A DNA stretch of 64,000 nucleotides. Source: JABMQB01 sp963678235 (GTDB taxonomy: Bacteria > Bacteroidota > Bacteroidia > Bacteroidales > Prolixibacteraceae). The notes under the pieces were generated by a model that was not told the origin of the DNA, did not search any database, and was given only the letters and a program-made list of their open reading frames with translations. The DNA is taken from positions 558,001-622,000 of the forward strand of contig OY782766.1 of the NCBI GenBank assembly GCA_963678235.1, written 5' to 3'. Position numbers and translations under genes: made by a program. Within the stretch, counting starts at the first letter, position 1; each line of letters opens with the position of its first letter. This document shows positions 18,021 through 27,049 of the stretch, in pieces.

Positions 18021-18675
18021 CTATAAATTCAACAATATCTTCAGGCTTTATCGCATACTTACTCATATAAAAATTTACCTTCCTATTCTCTGGTTGAGGT
18101 AAATTTTCTCTCAACTCATTTGGAATCTCGTTTAAGAATTGTTCTTGCTCTTGAGCTTCTAAAAGAGTCAGGATATTAGAAATTTCTTGTTTTAAATTAT
18201 TAAGTATTTCTTCTTGCCATTGGTTCGGGGATAAATCATGTGTATTTCCATACAAATATTCAAGGCGATTAAGAATTCTTTTAAGCTTACCGGTTAAGCC
18301 AGTTCTTTTTTCGGTTCTGAGAATATTTTCTGAATTAATATTTGGATTATGGTCAATTCTTTCAATAATGTTTTCAGACAGAGTACGCATATCTTTTTCT
18401 ATTTCTCTCAATCCTGCTCGGAATGACCCATATTGTCCAATTCCAATATAAATTGTTATCAGCGTACCCCAAAATTTTATTCGTGTTTTTAATGAACCTT
18501 CGTCAAATTCTACTGAGATTTTAAGGTCATCTCTTTTTAAACTCTTGAGTTGTGTTAATTCGGGGAAATTGGTTAAAATTATTTCCTTAATTAAAAGAAT
18601 GTTTGACTCATTATATTCAAAATCAAATTTCAAATATGTTTCACCAAGTTTTAAATATTTTTTTTCTAATAGCAT
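18013..18675 (-). CDS. hypothetical protein, partner of the 1267-aa protein (220 aa)
   Basis: Not recognised. An N-terminal part (about 1-85) rich in beta-type pattern ends in a hydrophobic FWGTLITIYIGIGQYGSF segment, possibly one membrane-associated helix. A charged helical C-terminal part (about 100-220) follows. It is translated first in the two-gene unit and overlaps the large gene by 8 bp, so coupled translation and joint function are likely. No enzyme motif is visible. Confidence 0.65.
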   Translation of the reverse strand: MLLEKKYLKLGETYLKFDFEYNESNILLIKEIILTNFPELTQLKSLKRDDLKISVEFDEGSLKTRIKFWGTLITIYIGIGQYGSFRAGLREIEKDMRTLSENIIERIDHNPNINSENILRTEKRTGLTGKLKRILNRLEYLYGNTHDLSPNQWQEEILNNLKQEISNILTLLEAQEQEQFLNEIPNELRENLPQPENRKVNFYMSKYAIKPEDIVEFIDE

Positions 18676-18710
18676 TATTTGTGGTTTAGTTTTGTTTTAA
18701 AATAACCGCT

Positions 18711-18833
18711 AACGGAAAATTGTTTGTTGTCGTTGTGGATTGCGAGAGCTTTCCTGTCCGCGTACCACTAAATGTAGTACGAATAACCGAAGTTATCAAA
18801 CCGCCTGAGCCACAATGCAATAAACAAAATGTT
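18711..18833. repeat. attC-like repeat R3
   Basis: AACGG to TGTT, 123 bp. AATTGTTTGTTGTCGTTGTGG pairs imperfectly with the CCACAATGCAATAAACAAAAT side. Left arm AACCGCTAAC belongs to the cassette starting at 14176; right arm GTTATGGGTA matches the cassette end at 19970. Confidence 0.87.
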
Positions 18834-18844
18834 ATGGGTAGATT

Positions 18845-19243
18845 TTATTTGATTTTTTGATTTTCATATTTATCTATCATCTCTTGAAAAATATTTATAC
18901 CATTTAAATCTGCTTTAGTGGCATCTTTGAAAGAAAGCTCTAGACCTGCTTTTTTTGCTACAACCATTGCATTTACAACATTTTCTATGTTTCCACCAGC
19001 AAGACCAAAAGCTTCAATTTCATCTTTGGTCAAATTTAGCTTTCCTTTTACTGAAATAATTAAACCCTTTACAATTTCCTGAATTGGAGATTTTCTAATT
19101 CTCATAAGGATTAATTCGAAGATTGATAATTTCACTCCTGAAATCGTAGCTGCAAACCACAGTCCAATTGGAACAAAATAGAGTAGGAGGAATATTCCTA
19201 TAATTATTGCTACTACAATTATTGTACTTTGAAAAAAGTCCAT
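18845..19243 (-). CDS. short FloA/flotillin-like protein (132 aa)
   Basis: The protein matches the pattern of the N-terminal part of FloA (YqfA) flotillin-like scaffold proteins: an N-terminal membrane segment (IIVVAIIIGIFLLLYFVPIG), then ISGVKLSIFELILMRIRK and the AGGNIENVVNAMVVAKKAG segment with SFKDATKADL. FloA proteins are normally about 330 aa with a long SPFH and coiled-coil part. Here only the first third remains, followed by a tidy stop, so it is either a trimmed fragment that is stable on its own or a dedicated small relative. It overlaps the upstream zinc-ribbon gene by one base. Confidence 0.75.
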   Translation of the reverse strand: MDFFQSTIIVVAIIIGIFLLLYFVPIGLWFAATISGVKLSIFELILMRIRKSPIQEIVKGLIISVKGKLNLTKDEIEAFGLAGGNIENVVNAMVVAKKAGLELSFKDATKADLNGINIFQEMIDKYENQKIK

Positions 19244-19950
19244 TAGCTTTTAATATTTAAATTATTACGGGTCATTTTATCGATTATTAGTTTTTTTCCA
19301 GTCTGACTACTCCAACCAGACAAATCTTTTGATGAACATTTCGGACAGCAATAAAAATTTTGTCGTTTTAATTCTAAAATACTCCATTTTTTTTTCATCT
19401 CAGGTTCAACTACTGAATCACATTTTTTACAAATTACTTTATTGCTAAAATCCTTGCCTTCAAATTTCAGTGAGTCAAGAAATAATTGAAACTCGTTTAT
19501 GATATACTTATCAATATTTTTTAATTTAAGTCCAGAGTTGAATATTGTCTGACCAGAATGTTTCAAATAATCAATATCTTCTTGCAAATCCTGAAAGGCT
19601 GATAAATAATTTGCATAGTCAGATTCAAAAAACAACTCATTCATTTTTGTTAATCCTGTCTGAGGAGTAATATCTCCTTTGATCACCTTTTTAGAAAGGT
19701 TGATAGAATAGAAATTAAACAAATATTTTTTGTCTGCTGGATAGTCTATTTTTAAATCGTGTAGGCATTCTCTCAAATAATTCTCTCTTTCTTCTGAGTC
19801 AGAATGGTCAAGTCCTGCTAGAATTAAAATATTCTCACTTTCGTGACCTTTTGAAATCATGTCTATTGCCCAATCCACATAGATTTTAGAATCAGATTTT
19901 CCTATGATTCTGTCAGCAATTGTATAATATGTAAGTTCTGTAATCGTCAT
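19243..19950 (-). CDS. hypothetical protein with C-terminal zinc ribbon (235 aa)
   Basis: Not recognised. Residues 1-160 are helical (WAIDMISKGHESENILILAG, EERENYLRECLHDLKIDYP). The C-terminus carries a four-cysteine zinc ribbon: CKKCDS and CCPKCSS separated by about 28 residues. It shares a cassette and a one-base overlap with the FloA-like gene, so the two are probably co-translated. The function may be linked to the membrane scaffold protein. Confidence 0.65.
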   Translation of the reverse strand: MTITELTYYTIADRIIGKSDSKIYVDWAIDMISKGHESENILILAGLDHSDSEERENYLRECLHDLKIDYPADKKYLFNFYSINLSKKVIKGDITPQTGLTKMNELFFESDYANYLSAFQDLQEDIDYLKHSGQTIFNSGLKLKNIDKYIINEFQLFLDSLKFEGKDFSNKVICKKCDSVVEPEMKKKWSILELKRQNFYCCPKCSSKDLSGWSSQTGKKLIIDKMTRNNLNIKS

Positions 19951-19967
19951 TTTTTTAATTTACCCAT

Positions 19968-20092
19968 AACGGTGGTGGTATGAGGTCGTGGCGGTCAGAC
20001 GAGAGTCTGACCAGTCCGACCGAAACTGAGGTTGGGACGAGATTCGACTTGTCGAATCCGCACAAACCCAGCCATGACTTATACCACGTGTT
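19968..20092. repeat. attC-like repeat R4 (body type alpha)
   Basis: AACGG to TGTT, 125 bp; body nearly identical to R2, R10 and R15. Left arm TACCCATAAC pairs with 18831; right arm GTTAACGCC pairs with 21556. Confidence 0.9.
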
Positions 20093-20104
20093 AACGCCTG
20101 GTTT

Positions 20105-21523
20105 TTAATTCATTTTAATTATCTCAGTTAGCTCAATTTTTTTTATTAAATGTTTGATTCCGACATCATTCATATTTGAATAATTTTTATTGAAAGAATC
20201 AATTATTCCCAAAAGCTTTTCATTGTTTTCCGACGCGTCTATTTTAGATTTTATTGCCAATCTGTCTGCTGTGTTTTCGTCGCCTTTTATAATTAATTGT
20301 TCTCTCAAATGGTGTTCCTTGTCATTATTATATGTCTGTAATAACCTTGCTTCGGCATACAGAAACATTCTTAAATCATCTTTATTGATATTTTCAGGCA
20401 AAACAGACTCCACATTGTCGATTAAACTCTGTAGCGAGTATTCAGCATTTTTAATAGAATCATAGACTTTTTTATGCTTAATTTTTAAATAAATAAGTAA
20501 AACAAAAAGTGTTGGGATTAAATAAATATTTGGACCAAATTGTTTAAGTGAAAGTCGAGCTTGTGCTAGAATTTTTTCTTGTACTCTTAATGGTAATTTT
20601 CCATATCTAAATAGCGATATTGCAAAATCAATAAAATGTGATTTGTCATTTTGTAATTCGTGACACCTTAATCTTTCTTGATGTGAAAAGAATTCATCAA
20701 ACTCGAAATAACTAAAAAGATAATTGCAAAATAACTTTGTATTTGGCTCAGGGATAGAATATTCAATGTCGATGAATCTTCTTAAATATTCATCAGAGTC
20801 TATTAAATCACTACCATATACTCCTCTTACAGCATTTCCAAGTTGAAATTTATCAATTGAAAGTACAAATACAATTCCCGGAACTGAAAATAAATGTTTT
20901 AACTGTTCCAATAATTCAACTGAGTAATTTGGACGACATCTGTCTAATTCATCAATTATGAAAATCACAGGTTTCCCATCTGTCGTCAATGAAACAAATT
21001 TATTCAAAGATTCTTTGAATTCTACAATGCTTTTTTTCCTATTGGTATATTTTTCAATTTGCTCTTGAAGTCCTTCTGTTAAAGTGCTTGAAGTTTGATT
21101 TATAAGTTCTTTTAAAAAGTCATTACCGACATGTTTCTCAACTTGGGTTTTAAGTAGTCCCAATGCTAAACTTTTAGCAAGAGGAACAGCTTTGCTTACA
21201 ACTTTTTTAAATGATTCTTCGTTCTTTGAGGTTTTTAATTCTTTTAATTCAGAAATCAGAGTAACTAAAATATCTTGTTCAAAATCATTTTCCCAAGCAT
21301 TAAAGTACAATGTTTTATAATCGTTATTATCTAAGTACTGTTTCCACATTTTTACGAATGTGGTTTTCCCAGTTCCCCATTGATTGTCAATTGCAAGTAC
21401 AAATCCATCATTGAAGCTCTTTACAATGTCGGTCAGAACAAATGCATATTGTTTCCTTTCTAATTTGCAATTTGAGAAAGGGTCTACTATATCAATTTCT
21501 ATTTCGTTGTGTCTGATTTTCAT
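20105..21523 (-). CDS. KAP-family P-loop NTPase (472 aa)
   Basis: Walker A is in DNQWGTGKTTFVKMW (residues about 46-60) and Walker B in VIFIIDELDRCRP. The typical KAP motif region continues as LLEQLKHLFSVPGIVFVLSIDKFQLGNAV. KAP ATPases are STAND-related NTPases often membrane-linked and found in bacterial conflict systems. A moderately hydrophobic stretch (FGPNIYLIPTLFVLLIYLKI) may be a membrane segment. It is the only gene in its cassette. A defence role is plausible from the family, but no partner effector is present. Confidence 0.88.
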   Translation of the reverse strand: MKIRHNEIEIDIVDPFSNCKLERKQYAFVLTDIVKSFNDGFVLAIDNQWGTGKTTFVKMWKQYLDNNDYKTLYFNAWENDFEQDILVTLISELKELKTSKNEESFKKVVSKAVPLAKSLALGLLKTQVEKHVGNDFLKELINQTSSTLTEGLQEQIEKYTNRKKSIVEFKESLNKFVSLTTDGKPVIFIIDELDRCRPNYSVELLEQLKHLFSVPGIVFVLSIDKFQLGNAVRGVYGSDLIDSDEYLRRFIDIEYSIPEPNTKLFCNYLFSYFEFDEFFSHQERLRCHELQNDKSHFIDFAISLFRYGKLPLRVQEKILAQARLSLKQFGPNIYLIPTLFVLLIYLKIKHKKVYDSIKNAEYSLQSLIDNVESVLPENINKDDLRMFLYAEARLLQTYNNDKEHHLREQLIIKGDENTADRLAIKSKIDASENNEKLLGIIDSFNKNYSNMNDVGIKHLIKKIELTEIIKMN

Positions 21524-21553
21524 GTTTGTAGAATGTCATTTAAACTTGGCGTT

Positions 21554-21676
21554 AACGGAAAATTATAAGTGGAGCAGTGGATTGCGTGAGATTCTCTGTC
21601 ATGGTAATGACGAGAGAATGAGCGGGAATCCGCCGCTGGCATACCACTGAACCCACTGTTACATTTATAAAATGTT
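21554..21676. repeat. attC-like repeat R5
   Basis: AACGG to TGTT, 123 bp. AATTATAAGTGG pairs with the ACATTTATAA side. Left arm GGCGTTAAC pairs with 20090; right arm GTTAGCGGTA pairs with 22731. Confidence 0.87.
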
Positions 21677-21688
21677 AGCGGTAGTTTT

Positions 21689-21949
21689 TTATTTCAAATT
21701 TCGGGATTCAATTTCTTTTTCTATTTCTCTTTCCAGTAATTTATTATTTGAAGAATTCTTAATCATAATATAGGCTAATAATAAAGGGAAAAGAGTAAAA
21801 AAGTCTAAACCGTTTTTTACTGCACTATAAATTGCAATTCCAACAGTAAATCCGATAATTATTGCTCCGATTATTTTATCATTCTTTATTTCCTTTGTTT
21901 TCTTTACAAGTTCTTTATCACTTAAATCTCTTAGTATTTTTATTTCCAT
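21689..21949 (-). CDS. small membrane protein (86 aa)
   Basis: Two hydrophobic segments are visible (IIGAIIIGFTVGIAIYSAV and FFTLFPLLLAYIMI), framed by charged ends (SDKELVKKTKEIKNDK and LEREIEKEIESRNLK). No known domain was recognised. It lies 11 bp after the DUF3667 gene in the same cassette and direction, so it is probably co-expressed with it. Confidence 0.7.
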   Translation of the reverse strand: MEIKILRDLSDKELVKKTKEIKNDKIIGAIIIGFTVGIAIYSAVKNGLDFFTLFPLLLAYIMIKNSSNNKLLEREIEKEIESRNLK

Positions 21950-21960
21950 ATTTTATTTCT

Positions 21961-22677
21961 TTATTTTATCATGTCTATTAAAATTGCTAACCCAAATGCT
22001 ACAAAAATAAAAGTAATCAACCCTAAAAAATAAGAAATAATAGCTTTAAAATAATTCAATACTTTTCTTTTGTCAAAAAAATGACTAGTTGCCCAGATAG
22101 CATAAATGAAAACAATGGGAGCTGCAAAGCTTAACACTCGTGTTTTTGTTAAACTTTCCAGTGCACCAAAGAATGAAAACATTAGCATCTCCATTCCAGT
22201 TACGAAAAATAACAGAATAAGAATCTCATAAAAGTTATAATCATATTTGCGATAAAATATTTTAATCCATATAGCCACAAATACTGATATTAAAATATTT
22301 GAATAACCATAATTTTGAGTTATCCATTGAAATATTAAACTGTTTGTTGAATCTGAATCATCAAAATGGAAATCTATATATCCATCCTTAAAATCAAAAA
22401 TCTGAACAAATATTGTGTAGGTTAATGAGCAGATTAATATAAATAAAATTGGTTTTACAAGTCTATTTCTATCTTCAGAAATAAACTGTCTAATATTTTG
22501 TCCTGGTCTTATTAGCAATTCCTTTATTGTGTGGAAAATTCCTTTCTGAAAATTTAATACACTTCCTATTTCAGAAATGATATAACGACCATTTATCCTT
22601 TCTGTTTTTTGAGGATGTCCGCAATTAGAACAATAATTTCCTTGAAATTCACTTTTACATTTTTTACAGATATTCAT
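21961..22677 (-). CDS. DUF3667 family membrane protein with zinc ribbon (238 aa)
   Basis: The N-terminus is a zinc ribbon (CKKCKSEFQGNYCSNCGHPQ) followed by the DUF3667 signature region (FHTIKELLIRPGQNIRQF, ISEDRNRLVKPILFILICS). Several hydrophobic segments follow, at about residues 73-93, 125-145, 150-175, 185-200 and 210-235. DUF3667 proteins are common in Bacteroidota and have no established function. Confidence 0.85.
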   Translation of the reverse strand: MNICKKCKSEFQGNYCSNCGHPQKTERINGRYIISEIGSVLNFQKGIFHTIKELLIRPGQNIRQFISEDRNRLVKPILFILICSLTYTIFVQIFDFKDGYIDFHFDDSDSTNSLIFQWITQNYGYSNILISVFVAIWIKIFYRKYDYNFYEILILLFFVTGMEMLMFSFFGALESLTKTRVLSFAAPIVFIYAIWATSHFFDKRKVLNYFKAIISYFLGLITFIFVAFGLAILIDMIK

Positions 22678-22728
22678 AATTATTTATCAATCAGAGTTTG
22701 GTTGCAGAACTGTTCTTAAATTACCGCT

Positions 22729-22852
22729 AACGGTAAATTGTATGAGTAGTGGCAGATTGCGTGGCACTTTCCTGTCAACCCGCTATGCAGTGTGAGCGGG
22801 TTATAAGTCTTGATATTTAGCACTTTGCCTACCATTACTTATACAAAATGTT
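22729..22852. repeat. attC-like repeat R6 (body type beta)
   Basis: AACGG to TGTT, 124 bp. AATTGTATGAGTAGTGGCAG pairs with the CTACCATTACTTATACAAAAT side. Body resembles R13 and R21. Arms: TACCGCTAAC pairs with 21674; GTTGTGTGTA pairs with 23864. Confidence 0.88.
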
Positions 22853-23789
22853 GTGTGTAGCTTTTTACTTCTTCATAGATTCTGACTGTATGATTACAAT
22901 TTATTCCCAATTCAGCTCCATATTTTATTATAGCACCTGCAAATAATTCCAATTCCGTATTTCCTTTTCCAGAGTGAACATCTAACTGTAATGACGTTGG
23001 TGTATCTGGTGGAAAAGTCTGTGCTTTTTCAAAGGTCTTATCAAGAATATTTTCTGGTAATCCAATTCCCTTTTTATCGGAAATCAACTTAATCTCATTC
23101 ATAATTCTCAGAGCCTCTTCTTTTTGTTGTCTATTTTGGCAAACAGTCCCAATTGAAGAATTATGCTTGGCAGTAACCAACCCAAAACTTGCGATGAAAA
23201 TAAATTTTGTCCAAATGTCAACAAATGGGTTTTTATTAAAATTGTAATTAATCTTACTGCATTTTATCAAATTTTCTACCCATTCAATATCTTGTTTTAT
23301 GAATTCTGGGTCTTTACCAAAAATTAGTTTTCCAGAATTGCCCTTATGTTCTACAATTCCTTTTTCTTTTATATGAGAAGCTACATAAACACAGGAAGGT
23401 AATACTATATTCTTTGGAATTTTGCTTTTAATTCTATCATAAATATCTGCTCCATTCATCATTGGCAGAAGAATTGTGTTTTTAGAAATAACTTTTTTTA
23501 GTTGGTCACATATGTTTTCTAAATCATACTCTTTAACGCAAATTAATACTAAATCAGGATTTTGAATTTCTGAAATATTTTGAACAATTGAATCAGGAAC
23601 TGTTATATTATTTTGATGTTCAGGAGAAATCAATACAAGTCCGTTAGCTTTAACTTTGTGATAGGTTTCTTTTCTTGCGACAAAGGAAATATGGTTTAAT
23701 TGGTTGGTTTTATTATACTCGTTTATTTTAAAACCAAAATATCCTCCAACACCGCCTAATCCTATTATCACTATGCTTTTTTTGTCCAT
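22839..23789 (-). CDS. ketopantoate reductase family protein (316 aa)
   Basis: The N-terminal Rossmann fold binds NADPH through IIGLGGVGGYFG (residues 8-19). The LVLICVKEYDLE segment and MNGADIYDRI match the ApbA/PanE family, which reduces 2-dehydropantoate to pantoate in pantothenate synthesis. The C-terminal helical domain includes DIWTKFIFIASFGLVTA and the substrate-region TSLQLDVHSGKGNTEL. Length is normal (about 300 aa). It lies alone in a mobile-looking cassette, so it is more likely a paralogue acting on a related keto acid than the housekeeping panE. Its last codons run into the end of repeat R6 (GTT at 22850). Confidence 0.85.
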   Translation of the reverse strand: MDKKSIVIIGLGGVGGYFGFKINEYNKTNQLNHISFVARKETYHKVKANGLVLISPEHQNNITVPDSIVQNISEIQNPDLVLICVKEYDLENICDQLKKVISKNTILLPMMNGADIYDRIKSKIPKNIVLPSCVYVASHIKEKGIVEHKGNSGKLIFGKDPEFIKQDIEWVENLIKCSKINYNFNKNPFVDIWTKFIFIASFGLVTAKHNSSIGTVCQNRQQKEEALRIMNEIKLISDKKGIGLPENILDKTFEKAQTFPPDTPTSLQLDVHSGKGNTELELFAGAIIKYGAELGINCNHTVRIYEEVKSYTQHFV

Positions 23790-23861
23790 ATATCTATCTT
23801 TTTATTATTGTTATTCTTTATCAAGTTTTGCAGAGTCGCACTCTTTTTTAAAGTTACACAC

Positions 23862-23984
23862 AACGGCTGCGTGTATGAAACGTTGGGGATTGCGGGCTTC
23901 GTTCCTATCCGCCGACACAAACGCCGATGCGGTGCAGAACGATTAAATTAACCACTTAAACCCCAATGTTTTATACACGATGTT
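23862..23984. repeat. attC-like repeat R7
   Basis: AACGG to TGTT, 123 bp. GTGTATGAAACGTTGGGG pairs with CCCCAATGTTTTATACAC. Left arm TACACACAAC pairs with 22850; right arm GTTGGGCGTTCG begins the next cassette. Confidence 0.88.
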
Positions 23985-23997
23985 GGGCGTTCGTGCA

Positions 23998-24396
23998 TTA
24001 TTTTTTCTTAGTCTTAATGTATATAAATCCTGTTAGATAAGGCAATGTACCTGATAAAGTCAAAATTATTATTTGTTTGTATGAGAAATCATTCCTTATC
24101 AACACGTGCAATATCAATATGGTAATCAAGATGAAAGATACCGTAATCAATGCTATAGTATTTGCATATTGTATAACTTTTATAGGCTTGTTAAGCACAA
24201 ATTGCAAATAGAATAATATTGAAATCAAAATGATGAAAGCTATAAAACGCTGATATGTTTCTGGTAAAAAAATCTGGTCTATTAGAAGCCATCCAAAACC
24301 AATAACTACTAATCCAACCAAGCTTAGAATATTCTTTAATTTTAAGGGTGATAAATACTTGCTCATAATGATTACTATTAAGTTTACACTATTCAA
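23998..24396 (-). CDS. small multi-span membrane protein (132 aa)
   Basis: Four hydrophobic segments are visible at about residues 22-42, 48-66, 80-102 and 108-128 (LVGLVVIGFGWLLIDQIF, FIAFIILISILFYLQFVL, TIALITVSFILITILILHVL, IIILTLSGTLPYLTGFIYI). A start at ATG 24366 (MSKYLSPL) is equally possible and would remove the 8-bp overlap with the upstream cupin gene. No family was recognised. Confidence 0.65.
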   Translation of the reverse strand: MNSVNLIVIIMSKYLSPLKLKNILSLVGLVVIGFGWLLIDQIFLPETYQRFIAFIILISILFYLQFVLNKPIKVIQYANTIALITVSFILITILILHVLIRNDFSYKQIIILTLSGTLPYLTGFIYIKTKKK

Positions 24397-24733
24397 TGTT
24401 TCTTACGTGATGTTCAAATTCAGGCTCCCATGATGGCGATGTAATACAAATCTGCTTTAAAGAACCTTTAAAATAAAATCTTTTATTGGGCGGAACTATC
24501 ACAACATCTCCTGCACAAACATCATAGGCTTTGTCCTCAATGAACCAAGTACCATATCCTTCAATTATGTAATAAATAAAGTTGCTCTTGCTATGGTAAA
24601 ACTCCTCAAAATGACCTTTCTCTGTTTCCTGATAAACTACAGAAGCTTCCGGACAATCTTCTTTTGAGTTGTAAACCCGCATTTTTACGCCTTGTTTCTC
24701 AAACTCGGCAGCATGTTCTTTTTTATATATCAT
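24389..24733 (-). CDS. cupin-domain protein (114 aa)
   Basis: A single-domain cupin: the first motif region spans HSKSNFIYYIIEGYGTWFIE and the second spans DVCAGDVVIVPPNKRFYF. Small cupins bind metals and act as isomerases, dioxygenases or sugar-binding proteins; the substrate here cannot be told. It sits 4 bp after the TrmO-like gene and overlaps the following membrane-protein ORF, so the three form one operon within a cassette. Confidence 0.8.
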   Translation of the reverse strand: MIYKKEHAAEFEKQGVKMRVYNSKEDCPEASVVYQETEKGHFEEFYHSKSNFIYYIIEGYGTWFIEDKAYDVCAGDVVIVPPNKRFYFKGSLKQICITSPSWEPEFEHHVRNIE

Positions 24734-24737
24734 AGTT

Positions 24738-25193
24738 TTACCAATAATTTTTCATTAAATCCTTTGTCCATTTAGGTTGTTTCACCTCACCGATTGGAAG
24801 ATACTCGTTAAATACGGGTTTAATATCAATAATTGGCGTTCCATTTATTGCATCAAGGTTTTTAACAACCAATTTTCGATTATCTCGACGAATCAAAATT
24901 ACAATAGTTGCTCCAATATGATTTGGTCTATCTTTTTTTCTTTGAGCAAAAATACCAACTTTTGGATAATCCTTGTTTTCTCTTGGATGCTCACTTCCAA
25001 TGAAGGTTTTTGTAGATTTGTCAAAATGATAAATTATCTCCAAATGTGAGAACTCTTCAATCCCATCGAAACATTCATCGGGGAAATCATCAGCCAATTG
25101 AATAATTGATTCAACAAATGACCAGTTATCATCAATCGGTTCAATCCTATCATTAATAACGAAACCTATGGGTTTAATCAGTATATCTCTCAT
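24738..25193 (-). CDS. TsaA/TrmO-like domain protein (151 aa)
   Basis: The protein matches the TsaA/TrmO family: IKPIGFVIND at the N-terminus, FDGIEEFSHLEIIYHF, KVGIFAQRKKDRPNHIGATI and LDAINGTPIIDIKPVF. Known TrmO proteins methylate the t6A37 base of some tRNAs with S-adenosylmethionine. This is a shorter form without the extra C-terminal domain of E. coli TrmO, so the substrate may differ. I start at ATG 25193 (MRDILIKP); an upstream ATG at 25211 uses bases of the ISB-2 end. ISB-2 lies directly upstream and has probably removed or replaced the original upstream region. Confidence 0.8.
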   Translation of the reverse strand: MRDILIKPIGFVINDRIEPIDDNWSFVESIIQLADDFPDECFDGIEEFSHLEIIYHFDKSTKTFIGSEHPRENKDYPKVGIFAQRKKDRPNHIGATIVILIRRDNRKLVVKNLDAINGTPIIDIKPVFNEYLPIGEVKQPKWTKDLMKNYW

Positions 25194-25216
25194 GGTACGA
25201 TTTTTTAGCATTCTGA

Positions 25217-26602
25217 CTAACGTAAAGTACTTGGACTGGGGTTCAAAGGATTACCGAGGCCAACATCTTCGGGTTTTAAGTCAAATTTAGCGATTTGTTT
25301 TTTAATTCTTTTGGCTATTCCCATCTTTCTTTTCTGGTCTAAGAATAAATACTCTGTTGGAGGTTTATAAGGAATCTTTTTAGTGACCATATTCCAAATA
25401 ATCACACCTAGTTTTCTTGCTGTAGCACTAACTGCAGCTTGCCTTCCTTTGCGGTATGCAACCCTTTTAAAAAAGTCTGAGAGGTGTGTATCTTTTAAAT
25501 TGCCAATTGCATTTGCAGCCTGCCTTAATGCAATTTTTAATTTATTGCTTCCCTTTGGGATTTTGCTGCTCAGGATTTTTCCACCGGATATTTTATTATT
25601 TGGAGCAAGGCGGAGCCATGAAACAAATTGTTTAGAACTAGGGAACTTTTGAAACCCACTGGGTCCAATTTCGCTGATTATTGAAAGTACTGTGGCATGG
25701 CTTAGCCCTTCAATAGCCATTAAATCGACCCCGCCGAAGTATTGGTAAGCTACTTGGTTGAAGTTTTTGATTGAAGGTGCATTTTTGTTTATCCGTTTAT
25801 AAGGTTTTTCGGTTGTTTTCAATTTCAGTTTTTCAGGTTGTAGCTTCAATTCGGTTTTAATAAAATTATTGATTTTCCTTTCGCATTGCCTTATTTGTTT
25901 TTGATAAAATTGGTAACACATAAATTCTTGTTTTAGCCCAAACAAGAAATCTTCCCTGTTATTCCCGTGCAATGCTTTTGCAATTTCTTCCTTGGGTTTC
26001 CTGCAGTTATAGTGTCTGTGTTCAGCTAAGGAATAGGGGTCAAGGTTTCCATTGCAGATATCTTCGATTATTTTCATTCCAGTGAGCCCACATACATCCT
26101 TTACCACAACATCTAAGCGAAAGTTTAGGAATTTCAAATACTTTTGCATTTTACGTGAAGCCCCTGCCGCCAATGATATGATATTGCTTCTTTGGCGGCA
26201 GTATGTCCTTAGTTTTTCAGTTGTTTCATCAGGGAGGAAGCTACTTGTAAGTAAGCCAAGGGCATGGAGTTTTTGTATGTGCCTGCAATCTTTCACATCG
26301 GTCTTTTTCCCTTTCGCATGTTTGGTAAATTTTCCATTGCATAAAATCACATCAAAACCATATTTTATAAGTTCTGCAAATAGGTTTTGCCAATAGTCCC
26401 CTGTCGATTCCATTGCTACCGATGTAATGCCATAAGATACAAGCCATTCACAAAGCCCGGCTAAGTCTTCTGCATAAACCCCAAATTCTTTCACATCCTC
26501 CAGCGATTGCCCCACAGCAACATAGTGTGACCTACTACCAATATCAATTCCAGCTGCATTGTGGTTAATAATGTCTAGTTCCATTTTCTTTTTCCTTGCC
26601 AT
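25217..26602 (-). CDS. IS110-family DEDD transposase of ISB-2 (461 aa)
   Basis: Identical in sequence to the ISB-1 transposase, with the same DEDD and C-terminal IS116/IS110/IS902 motifs. Intact and therefore probably active. Confidence 0.95.
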   Translation of the reverse strand: MARKKKMELDIINHNAAGIDIGSRSHYVAVGQSLEDVKEFGVYAEDLAGLCEWLVSYGITSVAMESTGDYWQNLFAELIKYGFDVILCNGKFTKHAKGKKTDVKDCRHIQKLHALGLLTSSFLPDETTEKLRTYCRQRSNIISLAAGASRKMQKYLKFLNFRLDVVVKDVCGLTGMKIIEDICNGNLDPYSLAEHRHYNCRKPKEEIAKALHGNNREDFLFGLKQEFMCYQFYQKQIRQCERKINNFIKTELKLQPEKLKLKTTEKPYKRINKNAPSIKNFNQVAYQYFGGVDLMAIEGLSHATVLSIISEIGPSGFQKFPSSKQFVSWLRLAPNNKISGGKILSSKIPKGSNKLKIALRQAANAIGNLKDTHLSDFFKRVAYRKGRQAAVSATARKLGVIIWNMVTKKIPYKPPTEYLFLDQKRKMGIAKRIKKQIAKFDLKPEDVGLGNPLNPSPSTLR

Positions 26603-26903
26603 AATAATTCAATTAAAGTTGTTTTAAAATGACCCTAAGGAAATGTACCTTTGAATTGAGAATTATTCTGAACGGGGTTACTGACAATAAATGTCAGTAC
26701 CACCACTGAAATTATCAACAAGCCTCGGAAACTCAACTTTCGAGGCTTTTACATTCCAACCAGAATGAACGCACGGACTTTAATAGTACCATTGCTAGAA
26801 ACGGCCTTGCGTAGGGTCAATCCAAAAATACATGGAAATATTGTTCAGGGCACTTTTTATCGTTAGCTGGAGAAATTAATTGGTTTTTCTAATGTGGGGA
26901 ATG
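26603..26903 (-). ncRNA. candidate bridge RNA region of ISB-2
   Basis: Same 300-bp non-coding segment and two hairpins as in ISB-1. Confidence 0.5.
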
Positions 26904-26909
26904 CACGCC

Positions 26910-27031
26910 AACGGTTGGTATAAGAATAGTAGCCGATTTCGGGCATCTTTCCTGTCAAGTTACATGAAAGTTAAAACGGGCTACATCCCTTGAATTTACT
27001 ACTATCTCGGCTATTATTTTTATACTTTGTT
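26910..27031. repeat. attC-like repeat R8
   Basis: AACGG to TGTT, 122 bp. GGTATAAGAATAGTAGCCGA pairs with the TCGGCTATTATTTTTATAC side. Left arm ACGCCAAC approximately matches GTTGGGCGTTCG at 23982; right arm GTTATGGGC pairs with 28050. Confidence 0.87.
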
Positions 27032-27049
27032 ATGGGCTGGTGTTGCATT

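Larger units (their letters stand above)
25210..26903 (-). mobile_element. ISB-2, IS110-family insertion sequence (1694 bp)
   Basis: Same ends and length as ISB-1. Its right end lies 6 nt before the AACGG of R8, and its left end touches the start of the TrmO-like gene. Confidence 0.93.
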
